Assembly: GCF_028867935.1 (NCBI RefSeq)
Contig: NZ_JAPQNS010000005.1
Location: 186,001-250,000 of the forward strand
Direction of reading: 5' to 3'
DNA: 64,000 nt
From: Flavobacterium sp. SUN052
Lineage (GTDB): Bacteria > Bacteroidota > Bacteroidia > Flavobacteriales > Flavobacteriaceae
Of the stretch, positions 16,348 through 24,390 are shown in pieces (the first letter of the stretch is position 1; each line of letters begins with the position of its first letter). Made by a program: the position numbers and the translations under genes. The notes under the pieces are model-generated. The model was not told the origin of the DNA, made no database searches, and saw only the letters and a list, made by a program, of their open reading frames with translations.

Positions 16348-17317
16348 TTATCACCTTATGGGGCGCATCGTTTACCGTTTTGCCACACTGATTTTGTTGG
16401 GTATATGCCAGATGGCCAATGGCCAGAATGACCCGCAATTCAGCCAGTATATGTTTAACCCGCTGTACTATAACCCTGCAGCTGCGGGATCAGAGGGCGT
16501 ATCCAGGTTTCAGCTAATGCACCGGACACAGTGGGCTGGCTATCAGCCAACCGTTGCCGATGATGGAGGTGGGCCAAGCACTCAGTTGTTCTCCTATACC
16601 ATGCCACTCGATAAATTCAAGAGTGGGGTCGGATTTTTTGCGATGAATGACCGTCTCGGTCCGGCTATCAACCAGGCTGTGCAGGTATCATATGCCTACC
16701 GAATGGCATTGAAAGACGGATCTTTGGCTATCGGGGTGCAAGGCGGTTTATATAATCGGGGATTTGATTTTGGACAGTTTCGGCCTAATGAACCTGATCC
16801 GTTACTACAGGGCGGCCGTATTACCCAGGCTAAACCAGATGTGGGTGTGGGTGTATATTACAATACCGTTGATTATTGGATCGGTGTGAGTGCACTACAT
16901 TTGAATCAGCCTTCGTTTAAGTTGGGTGGTATTCAGTCAGTAGTGCCGCAAACCAGGACCATGTACCTTACAGCAGGTTATAGACTTGGTATTGGCTATG
17001 ATATTGATGTTCAACCATCCATATTGGTATCCAACTTTGCTGGTAGCCGGGTTGCCATTTCCAGCAATTTGCTCTTTACTTATCAAAGTCGATTCTGGGG
17101 GGGCGTAGGTTACCGATTTGGTGATGCGTTGACTGCCAATTTGGGAGTTAGTTTGATGCGAAATAATGCGCTTCGGTTTGGTTATGCATTTGACTTTTCC
17201 ACGGCTAGTCGAGCCATTACCAGCCTCACATCTCACGAGATCATGCTTAGTTATGCGCTACCAGCGTTGGATGCGCGTAAGAAACCCATCGTTCGTACGC
17301 CTAGATTCCGATATTAG
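16343..17317 (+). CDS. porP: Type IX secretion system outer membrane protein PorP/SprF
   Basis: 324 aa, or 319 from the ATG at 16358, which gives the neater signal peptide. The mature protein opens with NDPQFSQYMFNPLYYNPAAAG, the hallmark of the PorP/SprF family. Glycine- and tyrosine-rich alternating strands predict an outer membrane barrel. PorP works with PorK/GldK and PorN/GldN at the outer membrane ring of the T9SS. It is the first gene of porP-gldK-gldL-gldM-gldN, the standard order, with a 265-bp gap before gldK. Confidence 0.92.
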   Translation: MTYHLMGRIVYRFATLILLGICQMANGQNDPQFSQYMFNPLYYNPAAAGSEGVSRFQLMHRTQWAGYQPTVADDGGGPSTQLFSYTMPLDKFKSGVGFFAMNDRLGPAINQAVQVSYAYRMALKDGSLAIGVQGGLYNRGFDFGQFRPNEPDPLLQGGRITQAKPDVGVGVYYNTVDYWIGVSALHLNQPSFKLGGIQSVVPQTRTMYLTAGYRLGIGYDIDVQPSILVSNFAGSRVAISSNLLFTYQSRFWGGVGYRFGDALTANLGVSLMRNNALRFGYAFDFSTASRAITSLTSHEIMLSYALPALDARKKPIVRTPRFRY

Positions 17318-17582
17318 GAAGATTGTGTAAAAACTATTCATCGCTTAATAAAAAGGTGATAAACCCATAGATTGGCAACATTATTGTTAGGCTGTTTGCG
17401 GTTGTGAGTGTAATTTTGAGGGATTGACCATTGAATCAGAAGCCGTTTGGGTCAGTTTTTACGCGCTAAATGAGTTTTACGATTGAAATTTTTCGCCAGT
17501 AAGGCACTACATACAATAACCGGACTGATTTTCGTTTTTAGTTCGGTCTCGCACAAGAAGAAAAATAAAGTACGCTACTGAC

Positions 17583-18731
17583 ATGAAGTACAACCGATTT
17601 ACAATGAACGCAACCCGAGGGGCAATGGTAGTGGCAGTAGTTCTGCTGATGCAGAGTTGCGGTTTCGTTAAATCCAAATTTGGGGGCAAAGGGGGCAAAG
17701 ACGGTGGCGAAGTTGGTGTGACCAACGGCGAAGTAACCGCTGACAAAGGCCGCAAAGGCTGGAAACAGACAACCCCATACGGTATGGTTCTTATACCATC
17801 CGGTTCGTTTATCATGGGTCAGGCCGACGAAGACGTTGCCGCAACCCAAATTAACATGAACCGTCGGGTAACCATTAGCTCGTTCTACATGGACGATACA
17901 GAGGTTACCAACCACGAGTATCGTCAGTATGTCAATGCTTTATTGACTGATTCGGTATCGGTGATTGGTGAGGAAGAAATTATGGCCAAATTCTATCCGG
18001 ATACGGCTGTATGGAAAAATGACTTTACCTACCACAATGGTGATCCGATGCTCGAGTACTATTACTCGCACCCTGCATTTGATACCTATCCGGTAGTAGG
18101 CGTTAGCTGGCAGGCAGCGCAGCATTTTTGTACTTGGCGTACAAACATGTACAATGACTATCGTACAAAAGAAGGTCAGTTTGTGTCGCCCCGTTATCGG
18201 CTTCCATCAGAGGCTGAGTGGGAGTGGGCTGCTCGTGGTGGCAAGCAAGGTGCCAAGTATCCATGGGGTAACCCATATGTAGCCAACGGTAAAGGTTGCT
18301 ATCTGGCTAACTTCAAGCCACAGCGTGGTAATTTCGACGCCGATGGTTATCCATACACGGCTCCTGGCAATGCCTACAATGCAAACGAATATGGCCTGTA
18401 CAACATGGCTGGTAACGTAGCTGAGTGGTGCCGTGACGCATATGCCGACAACTCAAATGCCATTGTTTGGGATATGAACCCTGACAACCAGAATGCCGAT
18501 GAGCCACGCAAAGTAGTTCGGGGCGGTTCGTGGAAAGATATTGCGTATTACCTCGAAACTGGTACTCGTTATTACGAGTATGAGAATGCTAAGCGTTCTT
18601 ACATCGGTTTCCGTTGCGTAATGGATAACCTCGAAGGTCGCACTGCATCGGCACGGGGAGGAAGAAGTGCAAAAGCCTCAAAAGCCAGCAGCAAGAAAAG
18701 CAGCAGCCGGGGAAGCAGTAAAAAAGCATAG
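17583..18731 (+). CDS. gldK: T9SS / gliding motility lipoprotein GldK (PorK)
   Basis: 382 aa. The lipoprotein signal ends in LMQSC (C26), followed by a glycine/lysine-rich linker and a formylglycine-generating-enzyme-like (SUMF1 fold) domain from about 65 to 350, with PYGMVLIPSGSFIMGQ, YRLPSEAEWEWAARGG and RGGSWKD. In GldK this fold is structural: it forms the periplasmic ring under the outer membrane with GldN. The C-terminus is a serine/lysine/alanine-rich tail (about 355-382), probably disordered. The 265-bp spacer before the gene includes a possible -7 element, TAATTTTG at 17411, so gldK may have its own promoter. Confidence 0.94.
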   Translation: MKYNRFTMNATRGAMVVAVVLLMQSCGFVKSKFGGKGGKDGGEVGVTNGEVTADKGRKGWKQTTPYGMVLIPSGSFIMGQADEDVAATQINMNRRVTISSFYMDDTEVTNHEYRQYVNALLTDSVSVIGEEEIMAKFYPDTAVWKNDFTYHNGDPMLEYYYSHPAFDTYPVVGVSWQAAQHFCTWRTNMYNDYRTKEGQFVSPRYRLPSEAEWEWAARGGKQGAKYPWGNPYVANGKGCYLANFKPQRGNFDADGYPYTAPGNAYNANEYGLYNMAGNVAEWCRDAYADNSNAIVWDMNPDNQNADEPRKVVRGGSWKDIAYYLETGTRYYEYENAKRSYIGFRCVMDNLEGRTASARGGRSAKASKASSKKSSSRGSSKKA

Positions 18732-18778
18732 TTCGTAATCACAAAAACAGTTCACCATACGCTTAATTAGCCCATCTT

Positions 18779-19606
18779 ATGGCAGCAGGAAAGAGAGTAA
18801 ATTTTTTCTGGGATCGTCTTGTTCCAACCATTTACAGTGCCGGTGCCGCCGTCGTCGTACTCGGAGCAATGGCCAAAATCCAACATATTACATCATTAAG
18901 CTGGCTGTTAACAGTCGGCCTGATTATTGAGGCTGTAATCTTTGGCCTTTATGCCATGCAAAGCTTCTTTTTCCCTGCTGCTGGCGTTGATTATGAGTGG
19001 GAGAAAGTATATCCAGAGCTGGACCCTGATTATAAGGGAGAGGCCCGCAAAGTCGCAGCTGCTACTCCACAAGCTAACGGCTTAACGGCTAATATGGATC
19101 AGATGCTGGCTCAGGCTAAAGTGACCCCTGATATTTTTGAGAAGTTAGGTACCGGTTTCCGCACCCTGACTGATTCCGTGACGAAAATGCGCGACCTGAC
19201 TGATGCTACTGTTGCTACGAACGATTACGCTCGTAACGTGAAAACAGCGTCACAGTCGATTGGTGAAATGAACAAGTCATATGGCACAGCTATTTCGGCT
19301 ATGAATTCGATGGCTGACGCGACAACGGATGCCAAAGATTACCGCGATCAGTTCCAGAAAGTGACCAAGAACATGGGCGCATTGAATGCCGTTTATGAGT
19401 TGGAGTTGCAGGACACAAACAAGCATCTCAAGGCTATGAATGCCTTCTATGGCAGCTTGACCTCGGCAATGGAAAACATGACCGATGCAAGCCGCGATAC
19501 GCAGCAATTCAAAAATGAGCTTGCCAAATTGACTGGAAACCTGTCGTCACTGAATAATGTGTATGGCAGCATGTTAACAGCAATGCGCGGTAGCACCACA
19601 AAATAG
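18779..19606 (+). CDS. gldL: T9SS inner membrane motor protein GldL (PorL)
   Basis: 275 aa. Two N-terminal transmembrane helices (about 15-34 and 41-62) carry the polar residues important in GldL: Y19, K33 and H36 in or after the first and E51 in the second. With GldM these make the proton-driven motor of T9SS and gliding. The remaining 200 residues are cytoplasmic, helical and internally repetitive, with recurring segments like MNKSYGTAISAMNSM, LNAVYELELQDTNKHLKAMN and LNNVYGSMLTAM. It lies 47 bp after gldK and 37 bp before gldM. Confidence 0.94.
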   Translation: MAAGKRVNFFWDRLVPTIYSAGAAVVVLGAMAKIQHITSLSWLLTVGLIIEAVIFGLYAMQSFFFPAAGVDYEWEKVYPELDPDYKGEARKVAAATPQANGLTANMDQMLAQAKVTPDIFEKLGTGFRTLTDSVTKMRDLTDATVATNDYARNVKTASQSIGEMNKSYGTAISAMNSMADATTDAKDYRDQFQKVTKNMGALNAVYELELQDTNKHLKAMNAFYGSLTSAMENMTDASRDTQQFKNELAKLTGNLSSLNNVYGSMLTAMRGSTTK

Positions 19607-19643
19607 GTCTCAAACTAATCCCCCCAATTAGCACCCCAATTTT

Positions 19644-21233
19644 ATGGCAGGTGGAAAAGAAACACCCCGTCAGAAGATGATCGGGATGATGTATCTGGTA
19701 TTGACCGCATTACTTGCTTTGCAAGTGACATCGGCCATTCTGGAGAAGTTTATCCTGATCAATAATAGTCTGGAACAATCGACGGGAGCAGCCAATGTAG
19801 TTAATGATAATACGTTACGGGGTATTCGCCTGACTGTAGAAAAGTCGGGAAACCGCCCTAATGACGTGGCAGTTATCAAGCAAGCCGACGAAGTACGGAA
19901 AGTTTCATCAGATATCATTGCTGAAATGGATGCGCTGAAACAGCGAATCATTGAAGAAGCCGGTGGTGGACTCGACGAAACGGGTAATATTAAAAATGCC
20001 AGTGAAGAAGAGAAAGTAGCTCAAATTATGGTTGGCGCTGCTCGTAACGGAGAGGCTTACAAGCTGAAAACAAAGCTGAACACTTTTGTAGAAGGCATGG
20101 GCAAATACACTAACGCCAAGTTTGAGCCGTTGGCTGTCGATGGTGACAAAGATGCTATTGCTGCCCGCTCTGCAGAACAACGTCGGAAAGATTTTGCTGA
20201 GTTGAACTTTGCCCAAACGCCTGTTCCAGCGGCATTGGCCGTGTTGAGCCAGAAACAATCAGAAGTTCGTCGTATAGAAGGTGAAACGTTACGGGCTTTA
20301 GCCGCAAAAGTAGGTGCTGAAGACGTGAAATTCGACCAGATTTCGGCCATGCTGAGCATGGAATCGAAAGTGGTAGTCGCCGGTACAAAGTTTAAAGGCG
20401 AAATGTTCTTGGCCGCTTATTCGTCAGGTGTGCAGCCTCGTATGAGCTTGAGCGGTGGTCCGATTCGGATGCAGAATGGTAAAGGTATGATCGAGTTCAC
20501 CGCTCAGGGCGGTGCTTACGACAAAAATGGCCTTGCCCGTCGTGTGTTAACTGGCTCTATTAGCTATAACACACCTGCTGGACCCAAGACGGTACCTTTG
20601 CAAGCAGAATACTTTGTGGCTAAGCCATCTTACCAAGTTGAAACAGGTACGATGCCTCCATTGTATTTAGGTTGTGCGAACAAACTGAGTGTTCAAAGCC
20701 CGCAACTAGGCGCTCTCTGGAATCCGAACTTCTCGGCTGATGGAGCACAGGTTATTCAAGGTGGTGAGCGTGGCCGGATTACGGTTGTGCCAAGTTCGGC
20801 TAACGTAGCACTGAACGTTTCTAATGGAGGTAGTTTGTTAGGAACTGAAAAATTCCGGGTAAACCGGGTGCCCAAGCCAACTCTGGAATATTACGTTGGT
20901 GGTACTAAAGTTGGTGACCCGCGTGGTGTGCCGGTAAGTTCGGCCCGTAGTGTACGGGTGCAGGCTGTTGCTGATGAGAGCTTTAAAAACTATTCACCAG
21001 ACGATGCCAACTTCCGTCCAACAGGCGTTACGGTAACGCTGGCTCGTGGTACAAAACGCGTTGGAGCAACAACACTAGGGCCTGGAGGTGGTTCACTAGG
21101 ATCTTTAGCTGCCGAAATGCAGCCAGGTGACCGCTTGATTATTCAGGTTGAAGGTGTTCAGCGTCGAAATTTCAAGGGCGATATTTCTGATGTGCCGATG
21201 GGCAATACAATGCAACAAACTGGCCTGTATTAA
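19644..21233 (+). CDS. gldM: T9SS motor / periplasmic shaft protein GldM (PorM)
   Basis: 529 aa, close to the family length. The N-terminus has the conserved PRQKMIGMMYLVLTALLALQ helix, including R9, which packs against the GldL helices. A helical domain (about 40-200) and several beta domains form the periplasmic rod that reaches the GldK/GldN ring. The arginine ahead of the single transmembrane helix is a conserved feature of the motor. Its position in the middle of the operon is canonical. Confidence 0.94.
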   Translation: MAGGKETPRQKMIGMMYLVLTALLALQVTSAILEKFILINNSLEQSTGAANVVNDNTLRGIRLTVEKSGNRPNDVAVIKQADEVRKVSSDIIAEMDALKQRIIEEAGGGLDETGNIKNASEEEKVAQIMVGAARNGEAYKLKTKLNTFVEGMGKYTNAKFEPLAVDGDKDAIAARSAEQRRKDFAELNFAQTPVPAALAVLSQKQSEVRRIEGETLRALAAKVGAEDVKFDQISAMLSMESKVVVAGTKFKGEMFLAAYSSGVQPRMSLSGGPIRMQNGKGMIEFTAQGGAYDKNGLARRVLTGSISYNTPAGPKTVPLQAEYFVAKPSYQVETGTMPPLYLGCANKLSVQSPQLGALWNPNFSADGAQVIQGGERGRITVVPSSANVALNVSNGGSLLGTEKFRVNRVPKPTLEYYVGGTKVGDPRGVPVSSARSVRVQAVADESFKNYSPDDANFRPTGVTVTLARGTKRVGATTLGPGGGSLGSLAAEMQPGDRLIIQVEGVQRRNFKGDISDVPMGNTMQQTGLY

Positions 21234-21292
21234 TAGACGATTTTAGCAATAAAACCGTTTTATAAGTACGATCAAATAAAAGACAGTAAACC

Positions 21293-22357
21293 ATGAATCA
21301 ACCGAAAAACATGCGGTTCGCCTTGGGCGCGGTAGCTACTTTGTTGCTTGCCGGTGGTAGTGCGGTAGCGCAGGAGAAAGCCAGTACGGGCGCGAATCCG
21401 ATGTCGGTTCGACCCATCAACGACAACGACATTATGATGAAGAAGACCCTTTGGCGTCGAATTGACCTAAAGGAGAAGCAGAATCAGTCGATGTTTTCGA
21501 AGAACAACGAGATTTCAAAGTACCTGATGGAAGCCGTTAAATCGGGCCTTCTGGTTGCGTATGAAAACGATTCGGTGAAGACACCAATTACGCCGGAGAA
21601 ATTTCACCAGAAGCTGTTGATTCCAAATACGGGCGGTGGTCTGTCGAAAGAAGAGATCGAAGCTGGTTTCGGAAAAGAAGAAGCTGGTAAGGCTACTGAT
21701 GGATGGGATACGCCTAAAAAGGATGCTGCCAAAAAACCAGCTGATGATGGTTGGGGACCTGCACCGAAGAAAACAGCGGCTACTGCTAAAACAGAACCAG
21801 CTGACGACGGATGGGGGCCATCGCCGAAAAAGAAAACTACGGCAAAGACGAAGAAAGGCGCTAAGCCAACTAAGCCTGAGGCAGTAACAGAGGCCGCACC
21901 TACAGCCGTAGCATCCACCACAACAGCAGCTGCGTTCGATGGGGATGAATACTTCGCCAAAGAGTTGAATATCATGGAGATTAAAGAGGACTGGATTTTT
22001 GATCGTAAGCGTTCACGCTTGTATTACGACATTCAAACAGTAACACTTTATTTACCTGCTGATAAAAATCCACAAGGTCTGGAGCTACCAATAGCGACGT
22101 TTAAATACGCTGATTTGGATAAGTTGTTCCGCTCAGATCCGAAGAAGTTTATTTGGTACAACCCGCAGAATCAGGCACAGCATAAAAACCTGTCTGATGC
22201 CTTTGATCTTCGTTTATTCTACGGTCGTATTACGAAAGTGTCAAATCCAGAAGATAAAGAACTGGTTGGCATTTATGGCGACAAAGAAGGTTTGTTGAAG
22301 TCATACCAGACTGAAAACGAGCTGATGGAGATGGAACACGGTCTCTGGGAATACTAA
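21293..22357 (+). CDS. gldN: T9SS ring protein GldN (PorN)
   Basis: 354 aa. A signal peptide (ending AVAQE) is followed by the conserved GldN start (NPMSVRPINDNDIMMKKTLW) and a conserved C-terminal half (EDWIFDRKRSRLYYDIQ, FIWYNPQNQAQHKNLSDAFD). Between them, at about 135-205, is a low-complexity insert with three imperfect repeats of the type DGWGPxPKK, rich in Lys, Ala and Thr. The insert lies between two conserved parts, so the fold should be intact. It is the last gene of the T9SS operon and is followed by a terminator. Confidence 0.93.
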   Translation: MNQPKNMRFALGAVATLLLAGGSAVAQEKASTGANPMSVRPINDNDIMMKKTLWRRIDLKEKQNQSMFSKNNEISKYLMEAVKSGLLVAYENDSVKTPITPEKFHQKLLIPNTGGGLSKEEIEAGFGKEEAGKATDGWDTPKKDAAKKPADDGWGPAPKKTAATAKTEPADDGWGPSPKKKTTAKTKKGAKPTKPEAVTEAAPTAVASTTTAAAFDGDEYFAKELNIMEIKEDWIFDRKRSRLYYDIQTVTLYLPADKNPQGLELPIATFKYADLDKLFRSDPKKFIWYNPQNQAQHKNLSDAFDLRLFYGRITKVSNPEDKELVGIYGDKEGLLKSYQTENELMEMEHGLWEY

Positions 22358-22372
22358 TAATTCATTGCAAAC

Positions 22373-22405
22373 AAAAAAGCCTGGCCGAATCGGCTAGGCT
22401 TTTTT
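22373..22405. terminator. Bidirectional terminator between gldN and uvrC
   Basis: An A6-GCC...GGC-T6 hairpin with an inner GCCGA/CGGC stem lies 15 bp after gldN and 30 bp from the convergent uvrC stop. The A run on one side and T run on the other allow termination in both directions. Confidence 0.9.
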
Positions 22406-22435
22406 GTTGTAGGTTGGCTTGAAAAAACAGCCAAA

Positions 22436-24253
22436 TTATTCGCCTTCCATCGTCTCGAAATAGGCTTTTACTTTTTTTGCTCTGTCATCGCCAACTACTT
22501 CAGCAATTTGCTCAATTGGAGCTTCACGAATCTTTTTGACTCCTTTAAAATAGGTTAACAAGCGAGCTGCTGTCTTCTTGCCAATACCATCAATATTTTC
22601 CAATTCGCTTATTAGGCTATTACGGCTCCGTTTGTCGCGGTGATAGGTGATAGCGAACCGGTGAGCTTCATCACGAATGCGCTGGATAAGCTTGAGGGAT
22701 TCTGATTTTTTATCAATGTAAAGGGGCAGACTGTCTTCGGGAAAGTAGATTTCCTCTAATCGTTTGGCAATCCCGATGATGGGCACTTTACCATATAGAT
22801 CGAGGGCTTTTAAAGCGTCGCAGGCTGCACTTAACTGGCCCTTGCCACCGTCAATCACAATCAGGTCGGGAAGGCCAGTGGCTTCGTCGAGTACGCGGGT
22901 ATAACGGCGAGTCACAACTTCATACATGCTGGCAAAGTCGTTGGGCCCAACCACGGTTTTTATCGAAAAGTGGCGGTATTCTTTGTTCGCTGGTTTTCCA
23001 TCGATAAAGCAAACCATAGCTGAGACAGGGTTGGTACCCTGAATGTTCGAGTTATCAAAACACTCAATCCGCTTAGGCAAGGTTTTTAATTGCAAGTCCT
23101 GTTTCAGCCGGATCAGAACCCGGTCTTTTTTGCTAGAACTGGCTGTGGCTTCTGCGGCTGCCCGGTCCTGTCGCTCCCGCCGGAAATACAGCACGTTTTT
23201 AAGCGACATTTCCAGCAATTTCTTTTTATCGCCAATTTGAGGAACGGTGATTTCGGCTTTCAGGTCTGTTTCCAGTGGAATATTGGTAATAATCTCCTTG
23301 GCTTGAGACCCGTACTGTTCCCTAAATTCCACTACCATCATCGTCAAGAGTTCCTCATCAGTCTCTTCCAATTTCTTCTTTACCTCGACGGTGTGCGCCT
23401 GTATAATTGTACCGTTTATGACCTTCATAAAGTTGACGTAAGCGCTTACTTCATCGGAGGCAATGGTAAATACATCGGCATCGGCAATTTTAGGGTTCAC
23501 CACCGTCGATTTGCTTTGGAACCGTTGCAGTACGTCCATTTTGTCTTTGTACTGCTGTGCCTGCTCAAATGCCAGTGAGCTAGCGGCTTCAACCATGCGG
23601 GTACGGAAATAGTCCTGGGCGGGTTTCAGTTGGCCTTTTAGAATCGAATGAACCTGTTCAATATCCCGATTGTAATCTTCTTCCGACTGTTTGTTTTCGC
23701 AGGGACCTTTGCAATTTCCAATGTGGAATTCCAGGCAAACTTTAAACTTGCCAGCATCAATGCTCTCCTGACTCAGATTGAAATTACACGTACGCAAAGT
23801 GAACAGCTGACTGAACATCTCCAGCACTGTGTACATGGGTTTCAGGTTCGCAAAAGGACCATAGAATGTGCCCATCTTACGATCAATTCGTCGAGTAGTA
23901 ATTACTCGGGGAAAGCGCTCGTTTGTAACACAGATAAACGGATATGTTTTGTCATCGCGAAGAAGAATATTGTATTTGGGCAAGTACCGCTTGATTAACT
24001 GGTTTTCCAGCAGCAACGCATCAAATTCTGTGTGGACGATAGTAAACTCAATCTTCCGTATCTGACTAACTAAGCGGAGCGTTTTGCGGTCATGCTGCTT
24101 AGAATTGGTAAAATAGCTACTAACCCGGTTACGAAGGTCTTTCGCTTTGCCAACGTAGATTACCTCGCCTGTAACGTCGAAATACCGGTAGACACCCGGC
24201 TCATGAGGAACCCGCGCCAGTTCGGCTTTATAATCAAATGCAGGATTAGCCAT
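22436..24253 (-). CDS. uvrC: UvrABC excinuclease subunit C
   Basis: 605 aa. It has an N-terminal GIY-YIG nuclease domain (PGVYRYFDVTGEVIYVGKAK), the cysteine cluster CLEFHIGNCKGPC, a UvrB-interacting UVR motif (about 205-240), an RNase H-like C-terminal nuclease domain (RIECFDNSNIQGTNPVSAMV, VIDGGKGQL) and a helix-hairpin-helix near the C-terminus (LENIDGIGKKTAARLL). It makes the 3' and 5' incisions in nucleotide excision repair. Length and domains are complete. Confidence 0.96.
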   Translation of the reverse strand: MANPAFDYKAELARVPHEPGVYRYFDVTGEVIYVGKAKDLRNRVSSYFTNSKQHDRKTLRLVSQIRKIEFTIVHTEFDALLLENQLIKRYLPKYNILLRDDKTYPFICVTNERFPRVITTRRIDRKMGTFYGPFANLKPMYTVLEMFSQLFTLRTCNFNLSQESIDAGKFKVCLEFHIGNCKGPCENKQSEEDYNRDIEQVHSILKGQLKPAQDYFRTRMVEAASSLAFEQAQQYKDKMDVLQRFQSKSTVVNPKIADADVFTIASDEVSAYVNFMKVINGTIIQAHTVEVKKKLEETDEELLTMMVVEFREQYGSQAKEIITNIPLETDLKAEITVPQIGDKKKLLEMSLKNVLYFRRERQDRAAAEATASSSKKDRVLIRLKQDLQLKTLPKRIECFDNSNIQGTNPVSAMVCFIDGKPANKEYRHFSIKTVVGPNDFASMYEVVTRRYTRVLDEATGLPDLIVIDGGKGQLSAACDALKALDLYGKVPIIGIAKRLEEIYFPEDSLPLYIDKKSESLKLIQRIRDEAHRFAITYHRDKRSRNSLISELENIDGIGKKTAARLLTYFKGVKKIREAPIEQIAEVVGDDRAKKVKAYFETMEGE

Positions 24254-24268
24254 AGTTTAGAAAAGAAT

Positions 24269-24361
24269 AGCACGCAGATGACACGGATTTGGCGAGTTCG
24301 CGCGGATCTTTTTAATAAATCCATCAGCGAAAATCTGCTCTATCCGCGTCATCCGCGTGCT
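24269..24361. repeat. 20-bp imperfect inverted repeat upstream of uvrC
   Basis: Arms 24269-24288 and 24342-24361 pair at 18 of 20 positions, separated by 53 nt. The right arm contains a 9-bp direct repeat, ATCCGCGTC and ATCCGCGTG. The element fills the 137-bp spacer between two same-strand genes, uvrC and the penicillin-binding protein gene. Confidence 0.7.
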
Positions 24362-24390
24362 AACAATTAACGATTGATACCAGAAAAAAG

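Noticed and set aside
17583..18731. Sulfatase-modifying (formylglycine-generating) enzyme
   Set aside because: The fold matches, but the lipoprotein signal and position in porP-gldKLMN identify GldK, where the fold is structural; no sulfatase is nearby.
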